From Prorocentrum cordatum (taxonomy: Eukaryota > Sar > Dinophyceae > Prorocentrales > Prorocentraceae): 64,000 nt of DNA. This document shows positions 11,317-23,464 of this stretch, in pieces. The position numbers and the translations under genes are program-made. Below the pieces are notes generated by a model. That model did not search any database, was not told the DNA's origin, and saw only the letters and a list, made by a program, of their open reading frames with translations. Within the stretch, counting starts at the first letter, position 1, and every line of letters starts with the position of its first letter. The stretch covers positions 144,207-208,206 of the forward strand of contig CAUYUJ010000181.1 of the NCBI GenBank assembly GCA_963575745.1. Direction: 5' to 3'.

Positions 11317-11665
11317 ACACACTTCGTGCTCTTCGACCTCCCAGAACTCCATTCCCGGGCCACATTCTGAATGCCCGGAGCCAACTGTAGGCCACTTCGT
11401 GCTCTTCGACTTCCCAGAACTCCATTCCCGGGCCACATTTTGAATGCCCGGAGCCAACTGTAGGCCACTTCGTGGTCTTCGAGTTCCCAGAACTCCATTC
11501 CTGGGCATGATTTTGAATGCCCGGAGCCAACTGTAGGCCACTTCGTGGTGTTCGAGTTCCCAGAACTCCATCCCTGGGCATGATTTTGAATGCCCCGAGC
11601 CAACTGTAGGCCATTTCGTGTTCTTCGAGTTCCCAGAACTCCATTCCCGGGCCACACTTTGAATG
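11317..11665 (+). repeat. tandem repeat, about 5 units of 72 bp
   Basis: Units share CCCGGAGCCAACTGTAGGCC, CACTTCGTG.TCTTCGA and CCCAGAACTCCATTCC words at a 72-bp period. Because 72 is a multiple of three the repeat is open in several frames, which explains apparent repeat proteins. Confidence 0.9.
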
Positions 11666-13095
11666 CTGAGGCAGGCTGATGCTGAGGCTGAGGCAGGCTG
11701 AGGCTGAGGCAGGCTGAGGCTGAGGCCGAGGCTGAAGGCAGACTGAGGCTGAGGCTGAAGCAGGCTGAGGCTGAGGCTGAGGCTGAGGCAGGCTGAGGCT
11801 GAGGCTGAGGCTGAGGCAGGCTGAGGCTGAGGCAGGCTGAGGCTGAGGCCGAGGCTGAAGGCTGAGCACTGAGGCTGAGGCAGGCTGAGGCTGAGGCCGA
11901 GGCTGAGGCAGACTGAGGCTGAGGCTGAAGCAGGCTGAGGCTGAGGCTGAGGCAGGCTGAGGCTGAGGCTGAGGCAGGCTGATGCTGAGAGGCTGAGGCT
12001 GAGGCTGAGGCTGATGCAGGCTGAGGCTGAGGCAGGCTGAGGCTGAGGCCGAGGCTGAAGGCAGACTGAGGCTGAGGCTGAAGCAGGCTGAGGCTGAGGC
12101 TGAGGCTGAGGCTGAGGCTGAGGCAGGCTGAGGCTGAGGCTGAGGCAGGCTGATGCTGAGGCAGGCTGAGGCTGAGGCTGATGCAGGCTGAGGCTGAGGC
12201 AGGCTGAGGCTGAGGCCGAGGCTGAAGGCTGACTGAGGCTGAGGCTGAAGGCAGGCTGAGGCTGAGGCTGAGGCTGAGGCAGGCTGAGGCTGAGGCTGAG
12301 GCTGAGGCTGAGGCTGAGGCTGAGGCAGGCTGAGGCTGAGGCTGAGGCTGCAGGCTGAGGCTGAGGCTGAGGCTGAGGCAGGCTGATGCTGAGGCTGAGG
12401 CAGGCTGAGGCTGAGGCTGCAGGCTGAGCAGGCTGAAGGCTGAGGCTGAAGGCAGATGAGGCTGAGGCCTGAGGCTGAGGTCAGGCTGAGGCTGAGCTGA
12501 GGCTGAGGCTGATGAGGCTGAGGCAGGCTGAGGCTGAGCAGAGGCTGAGGCTGAGGCAGGCTGAGGCTGAGGCCGAGGCTGCAGGCAAACTCAGGCTGAG
12601 GCTGAAGCAGGCTAGGCTGAGGCTGAGGCTGAGGCTGAGGCCGAGCTGAGGCTGGCTGATGCTGTGGCTGAGGCTGATGCAGCTGAGGCTGAGGCAGGCT
12701 GAGGCTGAGGCTGAGGCCGAGGCTGAAGGCAGACTGAGGCTGAGGCTGAGGCTGAGGCAGGCTGAGGCTGAGGCAGGCTGAGGCTGAGGCTGAGGCAGGC
12801 TGATGCTGAGGCAGGCTGAGGCTGAGGCTGAGGCTGATGCAGGCTGAGGCTGAGGCAGGCTGAGGCTGAGGCCGAGGCTGAAGGCAGACTGATGTTGAGG
12901 CTGAAGCAGGCTGAGGGCGAGGCTGAGGCAGGCTGAGGCTGATGCAGGCTGAGGGTGAGGCTGAGGCAGGCTGAGGCCGAGGCTGAAGGCAGACTGATGT
13001 TGAGGCTGAAGCAGGCTGAGGGCGAGGCTGAAGCAGGCTGAGGCTGAGGCAGGCTGAGGCTGAGGCTGAGGCAGGCTGAGGCTGAGGCTGTGAGT
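11662..13095 (+). repeat. 1.4-kb AGGCTG hexanucleotide array
   Basis: Nearly the entire stretch is (AGGCTG)n with AGGCAGGCTG variants. Higher-order recurrences of GAGGCCGAGGCTGAAGGC and GAGGCTGAAGCAGG occur every 150-250 bp. It carries no stop in one minus-strand phase, so it gives an Ala/Ser/Leu-Pro-Gln-like translation that I do not regard as a gene. Confidence 0.95.
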
Positions 13096-13335
13096 GCGAC
13101 TGCTGTTGCCACTGCGACTGCCATCGCGAATGCGACCACGACTGCGAGAACAGCAGAATTCTACAACAGGATTCTTATCTGAATCTTAAGGGGAATGCTT
13201 CCAGATATGCTCCTACACATCGCTGTTAGGTTGCTTTGCCGGGATAATTTGTTTGTTCCTTCGGACGGGTCTTTCCTGGTGTTTTTTTTTTGTTTTGCAG
13301 CAATTTTTCAAAGGTTTCAGCTTCCTGCACTTCAG

Positions 13336-14800
13336 TTCTTTTCCCCAACCATCCTGTGGTGTTGGGTCCTCGTTTTGAAGAGACGGTGGCCCGCGTCTCC
13401 TCTCCTCCTCTCCTCCTCCTCCTCTCCTCCTCCTCCTCCCCTCTCCTCCCTGCGTTTCACCCACCCAGTACAACGTTTCGTGGCCCCATAGGGAGCTCCA
13501 CCGAAGGCTCCAGTGGCAGCGTTCGCATGGCGGCTTCGGGCCATTTCGGCACACCCCTCACGAGGATCGTGGCACCATAGGGAACTCCACCGAAGGCTCC
13601 AGTGGCTGCGTTCGCATGGCGGCCTCGGGCCATTTCGGCACACCCAGTACGGCGTTTCGTGGCCCCACAGGGGGGTCCACCGAAGGCTCCAGTGGCTGCG
13701 TTCGCATGGTGGCCTCGGGCCATTTCGGCACACCCCTCACGAGGATCGTGGCCCCGTAGGGAGCTCCACCGAAGGCTCCAGTGGTTGCGTTCGCATGGTA
13801 GCCTCGGGCCATTTCGGCACACCCCTCACAAGGATCGTGGCCCCATAGGGAGCTCCACCGAAGGCTCCAGTGGCTGCGTTCGCATGGCGGCCTCGGGCCA
13901 TTTCGGCACACCCCTCGCGAGGATCGTGGCCCCATAAGGAGCTTCACCGAAGGCTCCAATGGCTGCGTTCGCATGGTGGCCTCGGGCCATTTCGGCGCAC
14001 CCCTCGCGAGGATCGCGGCCCCATAGGGAGCTCCACCGAAGGCTCCAGTGGCTGCGTTCGCATGGTGGCCTCGGGCCTCGGCACACCCAGTACAACACTT
14101 CGTGGCCCCAGAGGGAGCTCCACCGAAGGCTCCAGCGGCTGCGTTCGCATGGCGGCCTCGGGCCATGTCGGCGCACCCCTCACGAGGATCGTGGCCCCAT
14201 AGGGAGCTTCACCGAAGGCCCAATTCGCAGCGTTCGCATGGCGGCCTCGGGCCATTTCGGCACACCCCTCACGAGGATCGTGGCCTCCACCGAAGGCGCC
14301 AGTGGCAGGGTTCGTATGGCGGCCTCGGGCCATTTCGGCACACCCCTCACGAAGATCGTGGCCCCATACGGAGCTCCACCGAAGGCGCCAGTGGCAGGGT
14401 TCGCATGGCGGCGCGGGCCATTTCGGTACACCCCTCACGAGGATCGTAGCCCCATAGGAGCTCCACCGAAGGCTCCAGTGGCTGCGTTCGCATGGCGGCC
14501 TCGGGCCATTTCGGCACACCCCTCACGAGGATCGTGGCCCCATAGGAGCTCCACCGAAGGCCCCAGTGGCAGCCTCCCTCATGGCCCTTAGAGCCCTCTC
14601 CTGCTTCTGCTCCTCGGTCAGGGGGGCGCCGTCCTCGTCGTCGTCGGCGCCCGCGAAGACGGCCACGAACGTGTCCCTGAGCATGTCGGGCTCCGGCGGG
14701 AAGTTGTGGCCACATCGGGAGCGCTGACGAAGATGTTATTCACAATTGCGGTAGTCACAACTGCGTATGGTTGGGTCTTTCGCCAAGCTAATTTTTCTCA
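13336..14800 (+). repeat. composite minisatellite element, copy 1
   Basis: A leader at 13336-13385 with CATCCTGTGGTGTTGGGTCC is followed by a pyrimidine tract. About 13 tandem units of 88-90 bp follow (about 13480-14560), and a trailer at about 14720-14800 carries ATGGTTGGGTCTTTCGCC. The unit contains GTGGCCCCATAGGGAGCTCC, CGAAGGCTCCAGTGGCTGCG and CCATTTCGGCACACCCCTCA. The leader and trailer recur at the two other arrays. Confidence 0.9.
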
Positions 14801-15188
14801 GGGTTTCCCTAAAGTAATGGCTTTCCCTAGGCAAGGGGGAGGGGGGGGAGGAGGAGGAGGAGGGGGAACGGGGGGTGGGGGGTGAGGACGAGCAATAGAA
14901 GAATGATGAGAGGATGAGAGGATGAAAGGATGAAGGGGGGGAGGAGGAGGAGGAAGAGGAAGAGGAAGAACGGCTTTGAATTGGCCCAAAGAGGGCCCCC
15001 CACGGGAGTCCCATGCCATATCCTTATCCGCGCCCTCGCGGTCTGGATTCTGAGACGCGGTCCAGCGGATACGCGGTCGCGCGGATACGCGGTCGCGCGG
15101 GGCATCCGCGAACAAAAAACGCCCCGCATCCGAGGTGTCGCGGCCCTGAAGGCTGGTCCGCGAGGCCGCGGGTGGTACGGATATTTTT
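14800..15188. other. spacer, no gene recognised
   Basis: G-rich and GAGGAT repeats occupy 14830-14970. A short tandem of GCGGATACGCGGTCGC lies at 15064-15100. Nothing coding is visible. Confidence 0.4.
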
Positions 15189-16625
15189 GTCCCAGCCATC
15201 CTGTGGTGTTGGGTCCTCGTTTTGATGAGACAGTGCCTCGCGTCACTCCTCCTCTCCTCTCCTCCTCCCCATCCTCCTCCCTCCTCCCACAGGAGCGCTG
15301 CCCTCTCTCCTCCCCTCACACGTTTCGTGGCCCCACCGGGAGCTCCACCGAAGGCCCCAATGGTTGCGTTCGCATGCGCCCACCGCGCCCATTTCGGTAC
15401 ATCCCTCACACGTTTCGTGGCCCCACAGGGAGCTCCACCGAAGTCCACAATGGCTGCGTTCGCACGCGCCCACTGAACCCATTCGGTACACTCCTCACAC
15501 GTCGCGTGGCCCCACTGGGAGCTCCACCGAAGGCCCCAGTGGCTGCGTTCGCATGCGCCCACCGCACCCATTTCGGCACACCTCTCACACGTTTCGTGGC
15601 CCCACTGGGAGCTCCACCGAAGGCCCCAGTGGCTGCGTTCGCATGCGCCCACCGCACCCATTTCGGCACACCCCTCACACGTTTCGTGGCCCCACAGGTT
15701 GCCCCACCGAAGGCCCCTGCTGCTGCGTTCGCATGCGCCCACCGAACCCATGTCGGCACACCCCTCACACGTCGCGTGGCCCCACAGGGAGCTCCACCGA
15801 AGGCCCCAATGGTTGCGTTCGCATGTGCCCACCGCACCCATTTCGGTACATCCCTCACACGTTTCGTGGCCCCACAAGGAGCTCCACCGAAGGCCCCAGT
15901 GGCTGCGTTCGCATGCGCCCGCCGCACCCATTTCGGCACACCCCTCACACGTCGCGTGCCCCCATAGGGAGCTCCACCGAAGGCCCCGATGGCTGCGTTC
16001 GCATGCGCCCACCGCACCCATTTCGGCACACCCCTCACACGTTTCGTGGCCCCACAGGGAGCTCCACCGAAGGCCTCAGTCGCTGAGTTCGCATGCGCCC
16101 ACCGCACCCATTTCGGCACACCCCTCACACGTTTCGTGGCCCCACTGGGAGCCCCACCGAAGGCCCCAGTGGCTGCGTTCACACTCGGCCACCGAACCCA
16201 GTTCGGCACACCCCTCACACGTTTCGTGGCCCCACAGGTTGCCCCACCGAAGGCCCCTGTTGCTGCGTTCGCTTGCGCCCACCGCACCCATTCCGGCACA
16301 CCTCTCACACGTGTCGTGGCCCCACAGGGAGCTCCACCGAAGGCCCCAGTGGCTGCGTTCCAATGCGCCTACCGCACCCACTTCGGCACACCCCTCACAC
16401 GTCTCGTGGCCCCACAGGGAGCTCCACCGAAGGCCCCAGTGGCTGCGTTCCAATGCGCTCACAACACCAATGTCGGCACACCCCCTGCACGTTCCGTGGC
16501 CCCACAGGGAGCTCCACCGAAGGCCCCGGCACAGCACTCATGCGTTTCGTGGCCCCACAGGGAGCGCTACCGAAGAAGATACTCACACATGCGGTACGCA
16601 CAGCTGCATATGGTTGGATCCTACC
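15188..16625 (+). repeat. composite minisatellite element, copy 2
   Basis: The leader is at 15188-15237, followed by a TCC-rich tract, about 14 units of 90 bp (about 15327-16560) and a trailer near 16570-16620. This array is the most regular of the three. Units differ mainly at GCATGCGCCCACCGCACCCA versus the GCATGGCGGCCTCGGG word of copy 1. Confidence 0.92.
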
Positions 16626-16654
16626 CACGACCCCCGTCATCCCACATCTGAAGG

Positions 16655-16830
16655 GGCCCATGGACACACACAAACAAATAAACACAAACCCCAGGATTCC
16701 CCAGATTTCCCTTACGTACCTACCAGACGTTCGCCTTCCCCCCCACACTTCCCATATGTTAAATGCTTTCTTGGGAATCGGCAACTGTCTGTGTGTGTGG
16801 TTTTTGTTCCTCCTGAACATCGTGGGGCAA
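16655..16830. repeat. dispersed A+T-rich inverted-repeat element, copy 1
   Basis: The segment opens with CACACACAAACAAATAAACA and closes with CTGTGTGTGTGG and TGTTCCTCCTGAAC, which are complementary in part. A similar segment lies at 57795-57945, so this is a dispersed repeat of about 150-175 bp. Confidence 0.55.
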
Positions 16831-18130
16831 GGCTTCGTGCCTGTGCCTTACATCGCCGCTCGATGACCTCCCACCACGGCGCCGGAGGCGCCCGTGTGGC
16901 GACGGAGGCGCGGCAGCCAGCGGCGGGCCAGAAGCTGGCTGCGTGCAGCCGACGCGAGGAGCGGCGCGATGACGAGGAGGAAGAGCCTCCTCGTCCTCGC
17001 GCCTCCTCCTCGCCCTCTCCGCTCATCGTCCTCGCGCCGCTCCTCGCCCTCATCGTCCTCGCCCTCCTCGTCCTGGCCCTCGCCCTCCTCGTCCTCGCCC
17101 TCGCATCGTCCTCGTCGCGCGCGCTCCTCCTCGCCCTCGCTCTCCTCCTCGCCCTCGCGCCGCTCCTCGCCCTCCTCCTCCTCCTCCTCCTCCTCCGCCG
17201 CCTCCTCCTCGCCCTTCCCCCTTTCGCCCGACCTGGCCCCCGCGCCCCGCCTCGCCCAGGGCTCGCTCCTGCCACTCGCGCGCGCCCGCAACTCGGCGGC
17301 CCGCGCGGCGGTGCGAACGGACGAGCGGGCGGCCCCCCCTGTGGCGGCTCCCCCCCCTCCGCCGCGGACCCCTCCTCCTCCCCGGCCCCCTCCCTCCCCG
17401 GACCTAGGAAAGCAGGAGTGGCCCGAAGACCGCAGCCCTTCCTGAGCACGGCGCGGCCCCTGCTCCAGCGTCTCGGCCTGTGCTCCGCCCTTCTCCTGCT
17501 CCGTCGTCCCTCTCCGCCCCGGCCTCCCCTGCCGCCCGCGAGCTGGAGCGAAGTCTTCCCCGCCCCCGCCCCCCCCCACCCCACCCCTCGCGCGCCCAGC
17601 CCCCCCGCTTGCCGGGTGGCCTTCTGCGGCAGGGCTGCCCGCGAGGGGGCGGAGGCGGCGGAGCACGAGGGAGGGTTGGGGGAGCCAGCAGGAGGGGGAG
17701 GACGAGGAGCAGCAGGAGCACGAGGAGAATCGGCGGCGGCAGGGACAGCAAGAGGAGCAGGCAGGAGCAGGCCGGCAGTGGTCGGGCAGCTGGCGCAGGA
17801 TGAGCGCAGGAGGCAGGAGGACGCGCGAGGAGGAGGAGGAGGAGGAGGAGGAGGAGGAGGAGGAGGAGGAGGAGGAGGAGGACGAGGAGGAGGAGGAGGA
17901 GGAGGAGGAGGAGGAGGAGGAGGAGGAGGAGGAGTCGGGCGGAATACGAGGCAGGATCAGGAGGAGGATGCCAGAGGAGGGGCGCGCGACCCTCTCCCGG
18001 ACCCCTGCGCTCGTCCCAATATCGCACGATGCTCATCAGCGACCGTGTACACGCGATGGCAGTGCAGTGGTATAGGCAGCTGAGCTCGGAGCTGAGGAAC
18101 TACTTTTCGAGCGCGCCACAACCCCATCAC
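16830..18130. other. G+C-rich region with (GGA)n, no gene recognised
   Basis: CTCCTCGTCCTCGCCCTC-type repeats fill 16980-17220. Open frames on both strands give Arg/Glu or Ser/Pro-rich translations. A frame on the minus strand at 17400-17660 may be coding, but no motif supports it. Confidence 0.35.
17820..17935 (+). repeat. (GGA)n microsatellite
   Basis: This GGA run has a single GAC interruption. Confidence 0.9.
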
Positions 18131-19286
18131 GGACCTATAGGCCTGTAGGACGATGTTGCTGATTTAGTTTCTGCTTACTGTTGCATATCCTCGGCGCGCC
18201 TCTCTTCTGCAGCCCTTGCGGTGCCTGCTCTCGTCTTCTGCTGGCTCCGTGGTCTTTCATTGTCATCTCGCCCGACGTTCCTTCCTCCTCATACCGTTCT
18301 CCTTTCGTCAATATTCCTGGGCTGCGGCATCCGGCATTTGGCAAAACATGCTGGGATGATAACAGGAGTTGATATTTCAGAGACTGCAGGGGCGTGACCT
18401 GGGATCCTGCGATCCCGCAGGGCATCTTCCTGTCGCCTCGCGACCCAGGCTTTCGGCATCCTCCGTTCAAGCGGGCTCACCGCTCCATACCATGAGGCAA
18501 ATTGTTCACGATCCATCCGCGCGGACGAAGACGAGGTCGAGTTCACGACCCGTCTCAGTTCGGCCCACTCGTCGGAATTGCGCTGTTCCTATACTCAGCC
18601 TCCTTCTTCTTGCGCTGTTGCGCAAGCACGGTGGCGGGGGTTTGCCGCAGGCGGCTGGATATGTGTCGTTGGCTCCGTTGCTCAGTTGAGGCCGTGCGCC
18701 GAGCATGGCCTGATCGGTGCTGGATGATGCTCATGGAGGCCCGAGCCCCACCGCCGGTTTCCTCCTTTTCCTCCAGTGTTCCGTTCGTCCCACCCCCCTC
18801 CGTCGCCACAACCGAGACTGCGCGACCCCTGGCCGCTCCCCAACAAAAGCGAACCGTTCTGATCAGCGGGCCTCCAGAAGGAAACGCCCGCACGCTGCTG
18901 CTCACCTGCCAGACTAGTTCTGGATATGAAGCACACGGCCTCCACGTCCTGCTCCTCCGCCACTCCTGCTGCGACACGGACGTCTGACAGCCGAACATCA
19001 TGAAGGCCCAGCAACGGGCAGAGACGGCGAGCAGAGAAAGGGGTAAGACGGAGACAGTGGGTGAAGAGAAAGGGAAAGCGAAGCTATATCCCCCTCGCCC
19101 GTCCCCATCCTCCTCGCCCTCCCGCTGGCTCTCTCCATCACCCCCTCTTCTCCTCGTCCCCTCCCATGGGCCTCCCCCCTCCTCATCTCCCTCCCAATCT
19201 CGACGCTCCCTCTGAAAGCCAACCTGCAGATCGAGACGCGCGTCTCGCAGAGGGCCAGGAGGAGAGAGAGGGAGAGAGAGAGAGAG

Positions 19287-19321
<35 letters not shown>

Positions 19322-20495
19322 AGCAAAAGAACGCGAGAACACAGGTATGACGCAATTCAGAGTAGGAGTGGGAGGGGAGGGTGGGGCTGGCGGTCCTGTT
19401 ATTTCCTCCACGCCGCTCAGAATAACGATGACCTCCAGATAGGGTATAGGAGGAGCTCCTCCTCCGTCCTGAAGGGAGCCACGGGCCCTTCTTCCACCTC
19501 CCTCTCCTCGTCCTCCTCCTCCGCCGCGGGGACAGCCGTGGCTTCTGTCCAAGCGCTTGCCTCCCAAGCGCTGGAAGTTGGCACCAACACTGACACAAGG
19601 GGTTGCCTCCACCAGGGGAGAATGATCCTGGATGTGGGTGCTGGTGGAACTCTCCCGGCCACCTCAGAAGCCCGCACACAGCCCCCGGCACCGAGATCAA
19701 GATCACCTTCCCTCGGCCCTCGGTGGAGGCGCCCGCCGACACTGCTATTGCTGCCAACCTCTGGGCCGGGCGAAAAGCCGCGTCGGGCACGGCGTCGGAC
19801 ATGTGTGCAAACCGCACGGTTGCCTCTTCCCCCCCCACCCTCTGCCCCCTCCACCTCCAGCCCAACTCCTCGGACTCATCGTTCTCCCCTCTTCCCTCCC
19901 TCTCTTCCTGTTCCTCACTCTTACCCCCCCTCATCCCTCTCGTGCTCCTTCTCCCCACCCTTGTTGATCCTCCTTCTTTCTCCTCCCCATCCTTCGCCTC
20001 ATGAGGATGGCGCTCAGAGTGGTGCTCAGTCCCGTCGTCCGCGCTGCATCCGCCTGGCTTGGGTAGTTCATGCCAGGTCGTGTGGAGGCGTCACCTCCAG
20101 TACCATGTGGTGCGCGCTACTGGAAGTGCAGGGGCAGAAGCATCGGTCCTCGGGATCAACCAAACGTTCGAAAAGTCCCCCCATTCCCTTTCCGCCCCCT
20201 CCCTGACCGAAATCCTCTCGGTCTGTGGCGAAAGGGAGAGGCACAGTGTGAAGCGGGCTAGGGACCAAGAAGGAGCAGCCCTGAGCGGTACAGGGGGGAA
20301 AGAGAGAGGCCAGCGCAAGAGGGCGCCAGGCCGACTCGACCCTCCCGCCCCGCCCGCCAAATCGATAATTGCCATCCCCGCCATGTCGACGCTACGGCAG
20401 GGAACGGGGTAGGGAGGAGGAAGAAAGATAGGACAAACCAGAGGGAAGGACTGGAGAGTTGAACTGAACGGAGAAGATAAGTGCACACATATCTA
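18130..20495. other. no gene recognised with confidence
   Basis: Balanced sequence at 18130-19000 and 19420-19850 has open frames on both strands. One on the minus strand (19417-19854) ends in a normal stop and has mixed composition. I cannot identify any domain or choose the strand. Confidence 0.3.
19262..19325. repeat. (GA)n-(TA)n-(GA)n microsatellite
   Basis: A perfect TA run is flanked on both sides by GA runs. Confidence 0.95.
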
Positions 20496-20498
20496 CAT

Positions 20499-20520
20499 AT
20501 AAATATATATATATATATAC
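20499..20520. repeat. (TA)n microsatellite
   Basis: This is a short TA run preceded by ACATATCTACATATAAATA. Confidence 0.95.
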
Positions 20521-20930
20521 ACAAAGCATTCGGGAAGTGAACTCTCCTGGGGACTGCGAGTCGACGTGGCGCCGTTCCCGGACTTGACCGACCGCGAGAC
20601 GGGACTGAATGGACTCGATGTGGGCAAAGGGCCTGGCGGTGATGCCCCTCATGGCTGCGATGAGCTCCCCACCTGCTCTGGTAATGTCATCGCAACGCAT
20701 CGCTGGAGGCAAGGCAGGGCGCCAACCTGCATTGACAATGCCATACCCAGGGCCCTCTCTTCTGACGCCTGGTGGTGTTCGCACAGCCGGCGATTTCATG
20801 GCAGTGCCGCTGCCTTTCGAGCAGATGCCGAGGAAATGACCTGCTGTCTGCAGTGGCGCGGGTGTCTGGGCGAGCTGCGTTTTCGCAGGTCGCATCTGCG
20901 CCTCCACTATTTAGGCGAACGAAGAATGAC
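20520..20930. other. possible coding sequence, strand unresolved
   Basis: Frames on both strands stay open for about 120 codons with mixed composition. I see no recognisable domain. Confidence 0.25.
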
Positions 20931-21093
20931 ATAAACATAAAAACTCGGAGGTCCGCGCGGATTTCTCGGATCGGCGGTGGACCCCCTCCCTGGCACGCGG
21001 AGCGCGCCAAGGGCGGCGCCGCAGGCGCCGGCAGGGGGCCCCAGCGCCCACCCGAGAAATCCGCGCGGACCTCCGAGTTTTTTCTTGTTTATG
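20930..21093. repeat. foldback (MITE-like) element, copy 1
   Basis: Terminal inverted repeats of about 44 bp: the left arm begins CATAAACATAAAAACTCGGA and the right arm ends in its near-complement TCCGAGTTTTTTCTTGTTTATG. Both arms contain GTCCGCGCGGATTTCTCGG. The centre (GGCGCG..GCGCC blocks) is also self-complementary, so almost the whole element can fold on itself. No coding capacity. Confidence 0.88.
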
Positions 21094-21299
21094 ACGTGGT
21101 TCGTACCCCGACCTGTTTTGCCTTCCGCAGGGACGCGGGCGTGGTCTTGGCAGGCCGCCGTGCCCGCGCCGTTGCCCACCCTCGCCTGCCGTGCGAACTC
21201 GGCCATCGCCTCGGTGCGGGCGGTGCGAGCGAGCCTGGGCCGCTAGCCCCCGTCGCGGGGGCTGCCGTCTGCCGCGGCTGAGTCGGGGCAGACGGTGCT

Positions 21300-22060
21300 G
21301 CCAGAGAAGACTCGGCGCTCGCGGACGCGTCATTGGCGCCTGCCACAGCGCCGCCGTCGCGTCGTTGTCATTCACCCGTTCGTGTGACATCAGGCGGGCC
21401 GTCTGTTCTTCGAGCGCGTCCATCTCTGCCTTGGCCACAACCGCCATGGCCCTGGACTGGTCCTTCACAAGCTGCCGGGCGAACGTGCCGAGCTGCTTCT
21501 TCCTGGTGTTCCACTGCTCGACCACGTGTCCGGCGCCTTCGATCTCACTGTCATCGAGGTCGAGGTCCAGCCGGTCGCCCTCCGTTGTAGTGGTGCCCTC
21601 GTTCTCGAGGAGACCTTTGAGGCTGATGCCAACTGCGTCGGTGGCCCCGTCCTTGAGCCGCGATGGGGCCAGGCTGGCGCGCACCTGCTCCTCCTTTGCT
21701 CCGGCTTCGGCAGGTGGGCGCCATGTCGCGCAGGTGCGAGCTCGCTTCTTCCCATTGCTGCCGGTGCTTCAACACTCCCCGTGGCACCATCGTGCTTGGT
21801 CCGACCCTTGTGGGCGGCCGCAATGGCACGGTGCAGGGCCGCTCTGGGCAAGACTGGGGGCGGTGGGCTCGGTGGGCGTGCGGCCAAGATTCTCTTCGAG
21901 GCCCCGCATCGTCTCGGGGCTGATTCGCCTGGTTCGGGCCGCCATCAGGGGCTCCGCCTCCAACTCGTCGGAGCCCACGCCCGACCACGCGTGCATCGTG
22001 ACTGTGCCTCTTGCGCCGACGCTCTGCCTGCACCGTCGCGGTCCATTCTAAGCCAGTCCA
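21300..22060 (-). CDS. hypothetical protein, frame-split
   Basis: Coding character moves through four minus-strand frames, each change of +1 type. At about 21870, 21780 and 21725 removing one C or one G from a CCCCC, GGGG or CCC run rejoins the reading. The product has a basic N-part, an acidic segment DLDLDDSEIE and a predicted helical part (EQWNTRKKQLGTFARQLV, AKAEMDALEEQTARLM). It abuts foldback element copy 1. The family is not recognised; a retroelement ORF1-type or scaffold protein is possible. Confidence 0.5.
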
Positions 22061-22185
22061 TCGGGCGGGCCCGAACCACAGACAGGCCCACTGTGATGAG
22101 GAGGCGGCGGGGCCGATGGCCCCAGTGGGAGCGGCGGCAGCAGAGCGACAGGCGAGGGCCAGGGGCAGAAGATGCTGGCCGCAAA

Positions 22186-22335
22186 GGGAGGAGGAGGAGG
22201 AGGAGGAGGAGGAGGGAGGAGGAGGGAGGAGGAGGAGGAGGAGGAGGAGGAGGAGGAGGAGGAGGAGGAGGAGGAGGAGAGAGGAGGAGGAGGAGGAGGG
22301 GGAGGAGGGGAGGAGGGGGAGGAGGGAGGAGGCGG
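22186..22335 (+). repeat. (GGA)n tract
   Basis: GGA runs interrupted by GGGA, about 150 bp. Confidence 0.9.
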
Positions 22336-23100
22336 CATCGTCCAAATAGACTCGGGGGCAGGCGGCTGGCACGCTCAAGCGGCCGTGGGGGAGGTTGGGG
22401 GGGGGAGGGGTCCCGGGGGCTGTGACCGCCTCCCCGGGAGGATCACCCCTCCCCTGGGGGGGAAGCTTTCGGCTCCAGAGCGCCAGCGTCGTCGTCGTCG
22501 TCCTGCAGGGTCGCGGCACCAGCCGCAAGGCCTTCGCAATGGCTTTGGAGGCAGGCGGCTGTCACCATCAGCCTTGGAATCGCTGAAGCCTCGGTGGCAC
22601 AGATGGCTTGACCGCGGCACCGCACCCGAAGCACGCCTCCCGCGCGCGCGCCAGATCCACGCGGAACTGCGCAGCCGACACGGCACATGCGGTCAGGAAC
22701 TTTGGGATAGCGTGTCGCCGCGGCGGCCCCGACGACATGCTATAGCTTGTAAGCAGGTGGCGTGTCGCTCTGCTCCGCAGGGCGGGAGGCTGGGAAAAAC
22801 TCGAGACGCTGACGCCTCGGGACTGGGAAGTGGATAGCGTGTCGCGCCGAAACGTGGTATGCCAGAACAAGCGGAGCTACACGCTATCCAAAAAGTTCCC
22901 GACCGTTTTGCTGCTCCTTTGCCATGATTGTGACGGGTGCCCCTGCAGAAGCTCACGGATCGAGTGCGGCTTCGCGAGGGACGGACATTGCGAAACTCAT
23001 GTCTGGGACTGGCCAGGCGAACTTCCGAACTCTGCCAGGGATCATCGCTGTCCACTTCTCCCATGGATGGAGCCTGGAGTCGCGAGCCAAAAACGGGCAT
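22335..23100. other. possible minus-strand coding fragment, unrecognised
   Basis: At 22570-22720 a minus-strand frame reads a compact Cys-containing stretch (FRVDLARAREACFGCG). The words GATAGCGTGTCGC.GC occur at 22708 and 22833. No gene model can be supported. Confidence 0.25.
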
Positions 23101-23335
23101 GGAGAGAATGAGGGAGGGTGGAGGGAAGGAGGGGGAGGAGGGAGGGGGGGAGGGGAAGAGCCAGGGGAGGGGAAGAGGGAGGGCAGGGCGGGGAGGAAGG
23201 GGAAGGGGGAGGAAGGGGAAGGGGAAGAGGGAGGGGAAGAGGGCAGAGGGCGGAATAGAAGGAGGGGAGGGGGGAGAAAAGGGGAGGGGAAAGGAAGAGG
23301 TGAGGGGAAGAGAGGAGGGGAAGAGACAAGCTAGG
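23100..23335 (+). repeat. GGGGA/GGAA-rich purine tract
   Basis: About 235 bp consist almost only of G and A, in GGGGAAGAGG and GGGAGG words. Confidence 0.9.
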
Positions 23336-23464
23336 CGCGCTCGCGTCAGATCTGACGTCCTACCCCTCCCGTCCATCCCTTACCACGGCGTAGATCTCCT
23401 CTCTATTCGCACATTCGGATGTCGCAACATGGCATAGCATTACATGCCATAACATGGTGTTGAA

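Noticed and set aside
15699-18083. A 794-codon plus-strand open frame
   Set aside because: It is the 90-bp minisatellite read through into triplet-rich DNA. Other frames on both strands are equally open.
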